From contig CALVBI010000002.1 in assembly GCA_944325735.1 (NCBI GenBank), positions 62,001-126,000 of the forward strand: a stretch of 64,000 nucleotides of DNA. Reading direction: 5' to 3'. This stretch comes from Candidatus Gastranaerophilales bacterium (GTDB lineage Bacteria; Cyanobacteriota; Vampirovibrionia; Gastranaerophilales; Gastranaerophilaceae). Numbering within the stretch: the first letter of the stretch is position 1; the number at the start of each line of letters is the position of its first letter. Positions 18,269 through 27,438 of this stretch are shown in pieces. Position numbers and translations under genes: made by a program. Below the pieces are notes generated by a model that was not told the origin of the DNA, made no database searches, and was given only the letters and a program-made list of their open reading frames with translations.

Positions 18269-19396
18269 CTATTTTTTGAAATTTTCAAGTAATGTGATAA
18301 GTTTTCTATGTAATAGTACGTTGTGTACTCTTAAATAATCAACTCTATGTTCTATTGCTATTGAATTTATAGCAAGTGTGTAAATATCTTTTATGTCATT
18401 AGTTTCATTTTGCATTCCTAAAAGACTTTTTCTTGAAATCCCAAGCATTATTGGACAATTTAAAGATTGGAATTCTTCTATTCTTTTGATGATTTCAAAA
18501 TTATCTTTTTGTGATTTGCCAAAACCGATACCAGGATCGATTATAATATTTTCAATTCCTTTAGAATGAGCAAGTTCAATTTTTTGTTTGAGGTTAAGGT
18601 AAATATCTTCCATCAAGTCATTATATTGAGGAGAATCTTGCATATTTTCAGGGGTTCCTTTGGAATGTTGAATAATTATAGGAATATTATATTTTGCAAT
18701 TACATCAGCCATTTTATGGTCATAATCAAAACCTGATACATCATTTATAATATTAGCTCCTGCTTTTAGACATTCTTCTGCAACAATTGAACTTCTTGTA
18801 TCAATGCTTATTTTTGTTTTATCTTTTGCAAAATCTATAATAGGTAATAATTTTTCTAATTGTTTTTTATCTGATATTGGTGATGAATATGGCTTTGTTG
18901 ATTCAGCACCTATGTCAATAATATCTGCACCATCATTTATCATCTGTAAAAGATGTTCTTTTGCTTTTTCAAAATCGTTATATAGACCGCCATCAGAAAA
19001 AGAATTCTCTGTAATATTTAAAATTCCAACTAATTTTACTTTATGTTCAGAATTATTTTCTTTAAGTAGTAATTCCCCGAGTTCTTTTAGCTTGAATGGT
19101 TGAAATTTTAATTTTTCTGCAATTTTTTTAATTTGACTCTTACTTGCACCTAAAATGCAGTTAGACGTTTCAATTTTTCCTGTAATAACTTCTCTATGAG
19201 TCGCACAATCAGCTCCGACAGAAATTGCGGTTTGTTTTAATATATTTGCTTGGGCTGGAGTGAGTGAATATATTTTAATATTTTTATAATCAAATTTTTC
19301 AACAGCTTTGTGTATGTATGATTTATCAAATCCTACTTGTTTTAATTCGTTTTTTATATCACAGTTTTTTAATTCTCGTAAAATAAAATCGTGCAT
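18269..19396 (-). CDS. folP: Dihydropteroate synthase with N-terminal extension
   Basis: Joins p-aminobenzoate to 6-hydroxymethyl-dihydropterin diphosphate in folate synthesis. The TIM-barrel DHPS domain occupies about residues 118-375 with LVGILNITENSFSDGG, DIGAESTKPYSSP, NIINDVSGF, IDPGIGFGKS and a C-terminal RVHNV. The first 115 residues (with PAQANILKQTAISVGADCATHRE) form the extension known from many anaerobic and thermophilic DHPS enzymes, to about 400 residues. No other folate genes are adjacent. Confidence 0.95.
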   Translation of the reverse strand: MHDFILRELKNCDIKNELKQVGFDKSYIHKAVEKFDYKNIKIYSLTPAQANILKQTAISVGADCATHREVITGKIETSNCILGASKSQIKKIAEKLKFQPFKLKELGELLLKENNSEHKVKLVGILNITENSFSDGGLYNDFEKAKEHLLQMINDGADIIDIGAESTKPYSSPISDKKQLEKLLPIIDFAKDKTKISIDTRSSIVAEECLKAGANIINDVSGFDYDHKMADVIAKYNIPIIIQHSKGTPENMQDSPQYNDLMEDIYLNLKQKIELAHSKGIENIIIDPGIGFGKSQKDNFEIIKRIEEFQSLNCPIMLGISRKSLLGMQNETNDIKDIYTLAINSIAIEHRVDYLRVHNVLLHRKLITLLENFKK

Positions 19397-19441
19397 AAGC
19401 TTAGCTTAGCACGATTTTATATATTTAACAACTTAATTATT

Positions 19442-19924
19442 TTAGTTTGCGACTTTGCTTTCAATAGTTTCGCTTGTAACTTTTGCGATATCAGATACTC
19501 CGGATATTAGAGTAATGAATCCAAAACCATAACCTAATGCACCAGCTCCGGCTCTGAAAATTTTGCTTTCGACTAAAGGTTTTACGTATTTCATTGATTT
19601 GAATTTAGTACCCCAGTTTAAAATAGCATTTTTAGCCCATCTTGCGTTTTCTGCAACTTTTGCAAATAAACCTTTTGATTTTTTTGCAACATCAGTAGCT
19701 GTTCTGGTTGTTTCTGTTAAACCTTTCATCCCTTTAGATACTTTTGATGCAGAATCAAACATATCAAAGCCTGATTTAGCAGCTTTAGTTCTAGCAGCAG
19801 CTGTTGTTGCAGCTATAGCTCCGCCACCTGTTACAACTTTTTTTTCAGCATCTTTATTATCAGAGTTATTGTTGTTAGCAGGTTGTGATGTAAATGTTAT
19901 TCTTTCGTTTAAAGAAATAGCCAT
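19442..19924 (-). CDS. Uncharacterised small protein, Ala/Lys-rich
   Basis: A 160-residue protein of no recognised family, starting MAISLNERITFTSQPANNN. A low-complexity Asn/Asp stretch is followed by VVTGGGAIAATTAAARTKAAKSG, which could be a small-residue hydrophobic segment, then a helical region and a C-terminal GAGALGYGFGFITLISGV segment that may sit in a membrane. It lies two bases after the stop of 19927-20592 on the same strand, and the two share the GGG/AAT-type hydrophobic patch. They look like a two-gene operon of related lineage-specific proteins. Function unknown. Confidence 0.6.
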   Translation of the reverse strand: MAISLNERITFTSQPANNNNSDNKDAEKKVVTGGGAIAATTAAARTKAAKSGFDMFDSASKVSKGMKGLTETTRTATDVAKKSKGLFAKVAENARWAKNAILNWGTKFKSMKYVKPLVESKIFRAGAGALGYGFGFITLISGVSDIAKVTSETIESKVAN

Positions 19925-19926
19925 TA

Positions 19927-20592
19927 TTATTTATCTCCTGCTTCACTTTGTTCTTTTAATGTTGTAACGCCAGCAGCTACACCGCCTGATGCTCCTACAA
20001 AATTAACGGTAGCTTTTTCATAAGTTTCTTTTTTTACTCCGGTAATTTTGTTATAAACAAATTTTATACCTTTTTTTACTGTGTTATAAACAGCTTTAAT
20101 TCCGTTACCGACTGCTTTTGCAAATTTTACAATTGGACCGCCGACTTTTGTCTTTTCAAATTTATTAATTTGAGCTAGAGGCATTTTATAAGCTTCTGAT
20201 TTTTTGAAATTTTTGCTAATTGTTGCAAAAGTATCTTTAATAAATGTATTAGTCGCTTTTATTTGTTTTTTTATACCTTGTACAGGTGCAGATTTTCCAA
20301 TTTTAGAGAATGCTTGGATTGATTTTTTTGCACCCCAGCCTGTTGCCATTCCACCTAATAAACCTGTTGTTACTACTGCTCCGCCTTTAATGATTTTTTC
20401 CGCCGGTTTTGGTAGTTTGAATTCGTCATTTTCAAGAATTTCTTCTAAGTCTTCTTTTTGAGAAAGTAATTCTTGTCTTGATGCTTGGTATTTTTGTTCT
20501 TCAATTTCTTCAGGAGTTAATTGTCTTTTTTGTTGTCTAGCTCCGAATGTAAGACCATAATTGTTAGAAAGTTTAGGCTGTACTGATAACAT
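19927..20592 (-). CDS. Uncharacterised protein with N-terminal NNYGLTFGAR motif
   Basis: A 221-residue protein beginning MLSVQPKLSNNYGLTFGARQ. The start follows GGAG by six bases; an in-frame ATG upstream would add a few residues without a better site. A charged segment (residues 20-55) precedes GGAVVTTGLLGGMATGWGA, a possible membrane helix, then a Lys-rich region. An N-terminal FGA-type peptide followed by Gly/Ala-rich helices recalls other lineage-specific proteins, such as that at 60.9 kb. No function assigned. Downstream partner: 19442-19924. Confidence 0.6.
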   Translation of the reverse strand: MLSVQPKLSNNYGLTFGARQQKRQLTPEEIEEQKYQASRQELLSQKEDLEEILENDEFKLPKPAEKIIKGGAVVTTGLLGGMATGWGAKKSIQAFSKIGKSAPVQGIKKQIKATNTFIKDTFATISKNFKKSEAYKMPLAQINKFEKTKVGGPIVKFAKAVGNGIKAVYNTVKKGIKFVYNKITGVKKETYEKATVNFVGASGGVAAGVTTLKEQSEAGDK

Positions 20593-20729
20593 AATTTTCT
20601 CCATTAAAGTAATTTTCAAGATACCTAACAAGTGTAAAGAAATTTTTTTGCTGGTAAAATTAAATTTTGTTAATGTTTTGTTACATTCTTTTTCGCACTT
20701 TTACGGTAGATATTATCGCATATAAAGTT

Positions 20730-21656
20730 TTATTTGTAAACAAATTTACTACCTTGATGTGAAGACCTTTTAATAAATTCTCTATCGATTTTATTGAGGC
20801 AATCAAATTTTTTTCCTAACCATTGTGGAGCTATTAATTCAGAACTTAGTCCATTGCCTGCAAGTCTATGAATTGTTGTATTTGGTGGTAAATATTCAAG
20901 AAAATCACAAACGGTTTGAACATATTCATCTTCCCCCATAAAATCAATGCCACCATTTTCATAAATTTGAGCAAGTTTTGTGTTTTTTAGGGCACAGAGC
21001 ATGTGAATTTTTACCCCATCGACTCCAAGTTCTGCTAATTTTTGTGCTGTCTCCATTATTTCGTCATGAGTTTCCCAGAGTCCGAAAATTACATGAACAC
21101 AAACATTTATACCTGCAGATTTTGTTTTTTTATAAGCTCTTAAAAAACAATCGAAATCATGTCCACGATTGATTTTTTTTAATGTTTTATTGTGGATTGA
21201 TTGGAGACCATATTCAATCCAAGTATAGTAGTCATCTTTGTATGATGAAATGAGTTTAATTTTCTCATCATCAATGCAATCTGGTCTTGTACCTATTGAA
21301 ATCCCAACAATATCAGGATGATTGAGTGCTGAATTATATATTTTTTCAAGTTCTTGTACTGGTTTGTAAGTATTTGAATACGCTTGAAAATATGACATAA
21401 ATTTTTCAGCTTTAAACCTTTTTTTTAAATTTTCAGCTCCGACTGAAACTTGTTTTTCAATAGATAAAAGATTTGAATGTGCTTGAGAAAAACTTCCGCC
21501 TTCGTCACAGAATATACAACCGCCTGTAGATATTGCTCCATCTCTGTTCGGGCATGAAAAACCGGCATCAAGAGTAATTTTATATACCTTAACGCCGAAT
21601 TTATTTTTTAAATGAGCGCTGTATTGATTGTAGCGCTTATCAGTATTATTAAACAT
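20730..21656 (-). CDS. Radical SAM protein, TIGR01212/YhcC family
   Basis: A 308-residue radical S-adenosylmethionine protein. The N-terminus (RYNQYSAHLKNKFGVKVYKI) and cluster region CPNRDGAISTGGCIFC carry the atypical spacing of this family, where the three cysteines bind the 4Fe-4S cluster. Further family segments include YFQAYSNTY, GTRPDC, YGLQSIHNKT and GVKIHMLCALKNT. The family is widespread but its reaction is not established. It starts two bases after the stop of a small zinc-ribbon gene on the same strand. Confidence 0.88.
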   Translation of the reverse strand: MFNNTDKRYNQYSAHLKNKFGVKVYKITLDAGFSCPNRDGAISTGGCIFCDEGGSFSQAHSNLLSIEKQVSVGAENLKKRFKAEKFMSYFQAYSNTYKPVQELEKIYNSALNHPDIVGISIGTRPDCIDDEKIKLISSYKDDYYTWIEYGLQSIHNKTLKKINRGHDFDCFLRAYKKTKSAGINVCVHVIFGLWETHDEIMETAQKLAELGVDGVKIHMLCALKNTKLAQIYENGGIDFMGEDEYVQTVCDFLEYLPPNTTIHRLAGNGLSSELIAPQWLGKKFDCLNKIDREFIKRSSHQGSKFVYK

Positions 21657-21658
21657 AA

Positions 21659-21832
21659 TTATGAATTTTTATTTTCTTCTTCATCATAAATTGGATAAAC
21701 GTAATGTTCACCACAATTTGGGCATACAACTTCTTGTTGTTTTCCGTCTTCTAATTTAGCTACTTCAAATAATGTTTTGCAACCTGATTGTACGCATCTT
21801 ATTGCCCAACTTGGTCTTATCAATCTTGCCAT
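21659..21832 (-). CDS. Small zinc-ribbon protein (57 aa)
   Basis: Minus-strand gene too short for many callers. It begins MARLIRPSWAIRCVQSGCKT and contains a second pair VVCPNCGEHYVYP, so Cys13, Cys18, Cys37 and Cys40 could bind one zinc. The C-terminus is acidic. AGAGGAAAG precedes the ATG. It lies immediately upstream of the radical SAM gene and is probably co-transcribed with it. Role unknown; a rubredoxin-like or ribosome-associated zinc ribbon is possible. Confidence 0.7.
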   Translation of the reverse strand: MARLIRPSWAIRCVQSGCKTLFEVAKLEDGKQQEVVCPNCGEHYVYPIYDEEENKNS

Positions 21833-21980
21833 AAAACTTTCCTCTTAATAATTCTGTATTACAAGAATATTTTAGCATTCTAACTATTTTTGTGCAAGTC
21901 CGTAAAGATTGATTGACTGTTGAATTTATTATTTAACTCTGCGAGTTAGAATTTATTATGTTGTGAAAGGAAATTTTGAT

Positions 21981-22283
21981 ATGAAAAAATCTTTAATGTT
22001 TCTCTCAATATTAATTGTAAGTTTTATTGCAATTTTTGATGCTAAAGATAGAATTAAAGAATTAGATGAAGTCGCTGCAAATACCCCAGCTCAAGTTGAA
22101 ATGAACCAATCTATTCAAAAGCCTAATGCTCAAATCAAATATAATACAAATGATATAAAAAAGAATTTAATTCAAAATTCAGATAGTGCAAATCAAAAAA
22201 TTATGCAGGATAAGAAATTACTGCAAAATAATGTCAATAATGTTGATAAAAGACGTGATACAATTAGTAATCCTGTAAATTAA
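21981..22283 (+). CDS. Small exported or membrane-anchored protein
   Basis: A 100-residue protein with an N-terminal signal or anchor (KKSLMFLSILIVSFIAIF, residues 2-19) followed by an Asn/Gln/Lys-rich hydrophilic tail. The start ATG follows GAAAGG. There is no cysteine lipobox. No family recognised. Its stop overlaps the stop of the convergent gene by four bases. Confidence 0.6.
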   Translation: MKKSLMFLSILIVSFIAIFDAKDRIKELDEVAANTPAQVEMNQSIQKPNAQIKYNTNDIKKNLIQNSDSANQKIMQDKKLLQNNVNNVDKRRDTISNPVN

Positions 22284-23080
22284 ATTCCGTAAATCATTTC
22301 TCCAAAGAAATCGTCGTCTTTTTTGTTTTTATTTTGAGGTTTTTCAGGGATTGTTTTATCGAATTTTAAAGCTCCGCCTGTATTTTCTGTTTGTTTGTTT
22401 TCTATTGGTCTTATTGCTTTTGGAAAAAATCTTAGGGTGATATTTTGTGAAGCACTTGGGGCGATTATTGTTTTAGAATATAAGCTCATTTTTTTTAGCC
22501 ATTCGTTTGCTTCTACATAATTTTGTGCTGAAAAAATATTTTCATTATTGCCTAATTTAGTAGAGTAGTGATTGCTCCACATAACTATGTCATTTACAGT
22601 GTCAATTAATACAATTGATGTTTCTAATCTATATGGATAGATAGTGTCAAAATCTGATGATACTTCAAGAACTTCCCATAGGTTTCGTTTTGTTGAATTT
22701 TTATTTGTTGTGACATAACTTGAAATCAGTAAAACTGATTTGCATGAAAAATTTTGTCCGATTTTTTTCAATGATGCATAATCAATATTTTGTGATGTTT
22801 TAAATTTATTTAGAACATTTTGAGTTAAAGTTTTTTGTTCAGAATTTTGGTTTAATTTTAGTCTTACTTCATATAAATTTGGGGATTTAATTTTTCCATT
22901 AGAATTATTGAAATTTTTTATAATATCATTCGATATAATTTCTGACATTTCGTTGAAATTATAATAATTTTCTTTTGTAGATAATAAATCTGTAGGCAAT
23001 ACGAGTACATCAAAACTTACAGCTTTTGCCGGTGAAATAATTAATAGCATAACCAATAGAATTTTTATCAATAATTTCAT
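22280..23080 (-). CDS. Secreted protein of unknown function
   Basis: A 266-residue protein with a clear signal peptide (MKLLIKILLVMLLIISPAKA, cleavage after AKA). The mature part has an alternation of strands and helices (VLVLPTDLLST, SVLLISSYVTT, IVLIDTVNDIVMWSNHYS) like periplasmic proteins that form a curli-assembly or TolB-like alpha/beta domain, and a charged Lys/Asp tail. Function unknown. The start is the ATG lying six bases after a perfect TATAAT, without a Shine-Dalgarno sequence. The divergent cdd promoter shares the 70-base spacer. Confidence 0.65.
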   Translation of the reverse strand: MKLLIKILLVMLLIISPAKAVSFDVLVLPTDLLSTKENYYNFNEMSEIISNDIIKNFNNSNGKIKSPNLYEVRLKLNQNSEQKTLTQNVLNKFKTSQNIDYASLKKIGQNFSCKSVLLISSYVTTNKNSTKRNLWEVLEVSSDFDTIYPYRLETSIVLIDTVNDIVMWSNHYSTKLGNNENIFSAQNYVEANEWLKKMSLYSKTIIAPSASQNITLRFFPKAIRPIENKQTENTGGALKFDKTIPEKPQNKNKKDDDFFGEMIYGI

Positions 23081-23086
23081 AATTCT

Positions 23087-23092
23087 ATTATA
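23087..23092 (-). promoter_or_regulatory. -10 box (TATAAT) six bases before ATG, leaderless type
   Basis: Minus strand: TATAAT, AGAATT, ATG. The same AGAATT spacer precedes map at 38.3 kb. No clear -35 box is visible. Confidence 0.5.
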
Positions 23093-23138
23093 GCATAATA
23101 TCATTTGATTATAGGATTATATTTTTTATTTTATATTA

Positions 23139-23144
23139 TAAAAT
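23139..23144 (+). promoter_or_regulatory. -10 box (TAAAAT) six bases before the cdd ATG
   Basis: TAAAAT, TTGAGT, ATG, with no Shine-Dalgarno sequence. Divergent from the leaderless-type promoter at 23087-23092. Confidence 0.45.
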
Positions 23145-23150
23145 TTGAGT

Positions 23151-23534
23151 ATGAATTACGAAGAAATGATAAAATTGGCAGAAAAAGCCTCAGAAAATGC
23201 ATATGTTCCATACTCAAAATTCCCTGTAGGAGCTTGTGTGCTTACTGATAGTGGAAAAGTTTATACAGGCTGCAATTTTGAAAATTCAAGTTTCGGTCTT
23301 ACAATTTGTGCGGAAAGAAATGCTGTTGGCTCTGCGATAGCAGATGGTGAAAAAAAAGTTAGAGCTGTTGCGATATTCTCTCCAAAAATGGATAATTGTA
23401 CTCCTTGTGGAGCTTGCAGACAAGTTTTAAATGAATTCAAGTCTCAAGAAGGTTTGGATGTAATAACTAAAGTCGCAGATGATATAAAAGTTTGTTCTAT
23501 AGAAGAACTTTTGCCTGAATCTTTCACGTTATAA
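23151..23534 (+). CDS. cdd: Cytidine deaminase
   Basis: Deaminates cytidine and deoxycytidine to (deoxy)uridine in pyrimidine salvage. The 127 residues match the short tetrameric class. Zinc ligands are Cys53 in TICAERNAV (with Glu55 as proton shuttle), Cys86 and Cys89 in CTPCGACRQ. GCNFENSSFG forms the substrate loop. The ATG at 23151 is chosen; a TTG two codons upstream is unlikely. Confidence 0.95.
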   Translation: MNYEEMIKLAEKASENAYVPYSKFPVGACVLTDSGKVYTGCNFENSSFGLTICAERNAVGSAIADGEKKVRAVAIFSPKMDNCTPCGACRQVLNEFKSQEGLDVITKVADDIKVCSIEELLPESFTL

Positions 23535-23569
23535 ATATGTATTTATTTGAATTAATTACAAGATATATA

Positions 23570-23755
23570 ATGGGGAAAAAATATAAAAAAGCTTCCTCTT
23601 TTGATCCTTTTGCTCAAGATGATATCGAAAATTCAGATAACTGTGAGCATATATTTTTACCTATTGATAGTTCAGGAGAAGTTCTTGCTTGTTCAAAATG
23701 TGGTCTTGTTGTAAACAAAAAAGATCTCAAAGATGTAAATATATTTAAGAGGTAA
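23570..23755 (+). CDS. Small zinc-ribbon-like protein
   Basis: A 61-residue protein (MGKKYKKAS...) with CEHIFLP and CSKCG, resembling half of a zinc ribbon: Cys/His and CxxC about 17 residues apart. A longer reading from ATG 23537, three bases after the cdd stop, would add 11 mostly hydrophobic residues. Neither start has a good Shine-Dalgarno sequence. It is probably translated with cdd. The stop faces the convergent ctpA gene. Function unknown. Confidence 0.55.
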   Translation: MGKKYKKASSFDPFAQDDIENSDNCEHIFLPIDSSGEVLACSKCGLVVNKKDLKDVNIFKR

Positions 23756-23756
23756 A

Positions 23757-25010
23757 TTATTTTTTGCTAATTAGCATTTTTGATAAGATATTTTTTGCAG
23801 CTTGTAATTGAGCATCATTATTTGTTTTTACATCTTTAATGCTAAATTCTACTTTTATATCAGGTGTAATTCCTTTTTTATTAATATCTGTTCCTTTTGG
23901 AGTTAAATATTTGGCAATGGTCAGATTTAGACCAGTTTCATTTGGCATTGGAATAATTTTTTGGACCATTCCTTTTCCGTAAGTTTTAGTTCCAAGCAAT
24001 TTTGCTTTGTTATAATCTTTTAGAGCTCCTGATAAAATCTCACTTGCACTTGCAGAATTTCCATCAACTAAAACTATGGTTGGTTTTTTAACCCCAAATT
24101 CTGTATCTTGAGCATTAATATCATATTTGTAACCGTTTCTGCCTACGATACTTACAATATTACTGCCTTCAGGTAGAAACAAGTTTGCGATAAATATTGC
24201 ATTCGGTAAAAGTCCACCGGTGTTACCGCGTAAGTCTAGAATTAAACCTTTTGTGTCTTTTGTTTTTTCAAGTGCTTCTAAAAATTCATTAGGAGTTGTT
24301 GATCCTATAAAACTTGTAATTTGGATATAGCCTATATTTTTGTCTACAATGGCACTTTTTACAGTTTTAATTTTTATTTCTTTTCGCATTACACGTTTGA
24401 TTAACTTATCTTTATTTCTTAGAATTGTGATATTTACAAAGCTGTTTTCTGGACCTCTGACTAAGTTTGCAACTTCTGATAGTGTTAGTCCGTTTACTTC
24501 TTTGCCATCAATTGCAAGGATTATATCATCCGGTAATAAGTTTGCAAATTGTGCAGGAGTTCCGTCCATAACGTTTACGATATGAATTTTTCCTGCAATT
24601 GATGTGATATTTACTCCAATACCTGTTATTTTAGAATTTATAGAATTATTTTGATCCAAGTATTCAGTTTTTGACATATACCTTGAATATGGATCATTCA
24701 AACTAGCAAGCATTGTGTCAATGGCAACTTTTGCATCATCGTCGTTTTTGATTTTCCCGTGATAATGTTCTTTCCAGCGTCCCCATGCTTGATTATTTAA
24801 GTTTTCATCGTAATAATTATCACGAATTATTTTCCAGCTGTTATCAAATAGTTTTTGGGAAGAAATATGATCGTGATCTATCATTTCAGGCATTTCTGAC
24901 ACTTCAACTTTATTCACATTCATAAAAATGCTGTTAAGCGTAAATAGCGTTAATATTAAAAGTATAAATATGATTGCCTGACTTTTCTTCATACGAATAT
25001 TTAACATCAA
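23757..25010 (-). CDS. ctpA: Carboxy-terminal processing protease (S41, CtpA/Prc)
   Basis: A 417-residue periplasmic serine protease. An N-terminal membrane anchor (residues 10-30) precedes a helical region with DPYSRYMS, a PDZ domain (about residues 125-210, GIGVNITS through NGLTLSEVANLVRGPENS), and the S41 catalytic domain. The latter has DLRGNTGG, the nucleophile in DGNSASASEI and the general-base lysine in GTKTYGKGMVQ. It trims C-termini of exported proteins. The minus-strand start region contains a TATAAA nine bases before the ATG. Confidence 0.95.
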   Translation of the reverse strand: MMLNIRMKKSQAIIFILLILTLFTLNSIFMNVNKVEVSEMPEMIDHDHISSQKLFDNSWKIIRDNYYDENLNNQAWGRWKEHYHGKIKNDDDAKVAIDTMLASLNDPYSRYMSKTEYLDQNNSINSKITGIGVNITSIAGKIHIVNVMDGTPAQFANLLPDDIILAIDGKEVNGLTLSEVANLVRGPENSFVNITILRNKDKLIKRVMRKEIKIKTVKSAIVDKNIGYIQITSFIGSTTPNEFLEALEKTKDTKGLILDLRGNTGGLLPNAIFIANLFLPEGSNIVSIVGRNGYKYDINAQDTEFGVKKPTIVLVDGNSASASEILSGALKDYNKAKLLGTKTYGKGMVQKIIPMPNETGLNLTIAKYLTPKGTDINKKGITPDIKVEFSIKDVKTNNDAQLQAAKNILSKMLISKK

Positions 25011-25081
25011 GAATTTTTTATAATCAATATACTTTTTAAGTAGTATATTAGATTAATTCCTGATATTTTCAAATAAGATTT

Positions 25082-25771
25082 TTATAAATCTTCAAATCCA
25101 GGAGAGGTTGAAGGAAGGTTTTTGTATCCTTCGTTGGACATTACTGTCTTTTTAATATATTTATTTGAATATCCGCCTCTTTCGAATAGCTTTTTCAAAG
25201 TATTTTCTCTTACAACAAGAGGATGTAATTCATCATTACTTTCCGGGTACATTTTTACAATTTCGTACCAGACAGATGCTTCCATTGTCCAAGCGTAAGT
25301 TTCTTCTGCTAGAGAGTTAAATTCATCTTGGTGTAAAGCTTCATGAGATAATAATGCTGCAAGTGCTCCTGGAGGTGCATCTTTATGGCGTGGATTTATA
25401 TAAATGAAAAGTTGTTTATTTTTCTTCCAGCCAAGTGCATCAAATTTCTCATAATCTGGATTGATCGTTGCAAGATCTCTGAATTCTATTTTTACCGGAC
25501 GACCAGATAAATTGTTTCCTAAAATAGCATTTCTGGAAAATTCGCCGTTTGTTCCTTTAAGCATATCAAGTGCAACATAAAATACTTCTTCTTTCCCTAC
25601 AGCTTTATATATTGGAGTGATTTGCTTAATGTATTCTGAAGAATATTTTGCAGGGTATGTTTTGGGTAATTCTATCAATTCTTCATTTTTCTTTGCAGAA
25701 AATGCCGGTAATTGAAATGATAAAATTACTGTTGTTATTAATAAAATCTTTTGTAATTTTTTACTATCCAC
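25082..25771 (-). CDS. Secreted protein with an HEALH zinc-protease motif
   Basis: A 229-residue exported protein starting with GTG (GGAG upstream). The signal peptide ends at PAFSA (about residue 26). The mature protein contains ALLSHEALHQDEFNSLAEE, an HExxH core with a downstream EE that could provide the third zinc ligand, as in gluzincin-like minimal peptidases. A periplasmic metallopeptidase is likely but the family is not recognised. It is followed 70 bases later by ctpA on the same strand, so both may act in envelope protein turnover. Confidence 0.65.
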   Translation of the reverse strand: MDSKKLQKILLITTVILSFQLPAFSAKKNEELIELPKTYPAKYSSEYIKQITPIYKAVGKEEVFYVALDMLKGTNGEFSRNAILGNNLSGRPVKIEFRDLATINPDYEKFDALGWKKNKQLFIYINPRHKDAPPGALAALLSHEALHQDEFNSLAEETYAWTMEASVWYEIVKMYPESNDELHPLVVRENTLKKLFERGGYSNKYIKKTVMSNEGYKNLPSTSPGFEDL

Positions 25772-25853
25772 TAATCTTCTCCTATAATACTAATAAAACT
25801 ACAAATGTAGTAACTATTTAATATTATAATTATATTAATTCCATCGTCAAATT

Positions 25854-27428
25854 TTATTTTATTTTTCTATTTAAAGAAGCAAGTTCTTTGTATATAATTT
25901 TGTATTCAGTATCACCTGAAATACTTTCAGCTTCTTTAATATATTCAAGTGCTGTTTTGTAATCTTCTTTTGCTTTATAGATTTCACTCATTTTTGCGTA
26001 GTATGATGCGTTGCTAACATCATACATAATTGCTCGTTTCATACATTCTATAGCTTCGTCAAAATCTTTTTCTTTAAATCTTACTAATGCTAAATAATAA
26101 TATCCTTCAGCAAAATTCATATCTAAAGAAATAGCTTCTTGGGCGTAAGCTTTCGCGTTATCATAATCTTCCATATTAAAACAAGCTTTTGCACCAATAG
26201 TGTATGCAGAAATGTAGTTGTCATTTTTACTCAAAACTTTTTTTACAATTTCTAAGGCATCATTGTATTTTTTTTCAGCGATAAAAATTTCTGCAAGCTG
26301 ACATTGATAATTTAAACTTTCTGGATTTTGAGATATAACTTTTGAAATAGCATTTTGTGCTTTTTCATACATAGAAAGTTCTCTATATACTTTAGATATT
26401 GCAACCAATGTAAAGTTATCTTCAGGATTTGTTTTTAAATTATTTTCTAGTTCAATTTGTGCTCCTAGAAAATCTTTTTTCTCAAATTTTAATAAAGCAT
26501 TTAGAACATGAGCTAATTCATATTCAGGGTTATGTTCTAAGATATAGTCAATTTCTTTTTGAGCTTTATCAAAGTTTTTTTGTTCGAAATACAAATATGC
26601 GAGAGAATATCTGTAACCTGAATTTTCAGGAGCCATACATATTGCTTGTAAATATGCTTGAATAGCTTCTTTGAACCAACCGTTATAAAAATAGGCATTT
26701 CCTAAATTATAGAAATAACGTGGATTTTGTTTGTTTAATGATGATGCTTTTGAAAAATATTTTATAGCATCGATGAATTTCATATCTTCAAGAGCAAACA
26801 GGCCTAAATAATTCAATATTTCAGGGTTTTCTGATGTTTTTGAGAACGTATTAAAAATATTTTTTGATTTTTCAAATTCATTTTCGTCAAAATATATTTT
26901 TCCTAATAATACTAGCGCATTCTCATTTTCCGGATTAATATTTAATGCTTTTTCAAGATTTTCTTTAGCGTTTTCTGATTTATTATTTTCATAATACGCT
27001 TTTGCTATGGCATATAAAACTTTATCGTTTAAAAGTTCCGAAGTTTCAAACGATTTAATTTTTTCTAAATCATTTTTTAATGATGAAATATTAATTAATT
27101 CAATTAAATTTTCAGCACTTTGTTGGATATTAAATAATTTTTCAGCAATAAAATATGCGTTTTTATAATCTTTAGAATATAGGTAAATTTTTTCAAGAAT
27201 TTTTAAAGATTCAATATGCTCTCCGTTTTTTAAAAGAACTTTTTCAAGATATTGAACTGCTCTTGGAAAATTGTTTAGTAGAAAATATAATTCTCCAAGT
27301 TGGAATAAAATTTCTATATTGTCATTTTCTGCTTCTAGTGCTTTGTAAAGCATTTCAATAGCTTGTTTGTAACATTTTTGTGACTTTAAATCAAATGCTT
27401 GTTTTATATATTCTAAAGTTTCTTGCAT
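25854..27428 (-). CDS. Tetratricopeptide repeat protein
   Basis: A 524-residue cytoplasmic protein built almost entirely of TPR units of 34 residues (about 14). Canonical positions recur: W/L-G-Y-A-P, e.g. ALVLLGKIYFDENEFEKSK, YFYNLGNAYFYNGWFKEAI, AEGYYYLALVRFKEKDFDEAI. TPR superhelices scaffold protein complexes. There is no signal peptide. It starts ten bases after the DivIC-like gene ends, so a role in envelope assembly or pilus/division complexes is possible but unproven. Confidence 0.85.
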   Translation of the reverse strand: MQETLEYIKQAFDLKSQKCYKQAIEMLYKALEAENDNIEILFQLGELYFLLNNFPRAVQYLEKVLLKNGEHIESLKILEKIYLYSKDYKNAYFIAEKLFNIQQSAENLIELINISSLKNDLEKIKSFETSELLNDKVLYAIAKAYYENNKSENAKENLEKALNINPENENALVLLGKIYFDENEFEKSKNIFNTFSKTSENPEILNYLGLFALEDMKFIDAIKYFSKASSLNKQNPRYFYNLGNAYFYNGWFKEAIQAYLQAICMAPENSGYRYSLAYLYFEQKNFDKAQKEIDYILEHNPEYELAHVLNALLKFEKKDFLGAQIELENNLKTNPEDNFTLVAISKVYRELSMYEKAQNAISKVISQNPESLNYQCQLAEIFIAEKKYNDALEIVKKVLSKNDNYISAYTIGAKACFNMEDYDNAKAYAQEAISLDMNFAEGYYYLALVRFKEKDFDEAIECMKRAIMYDVSNASYYAKMSEIYKAKEDYKTALEYIKEAESISGDTEYKIIYKELASLNRKIK

Positions 27429-27438
27429 TTAAGCTCCG

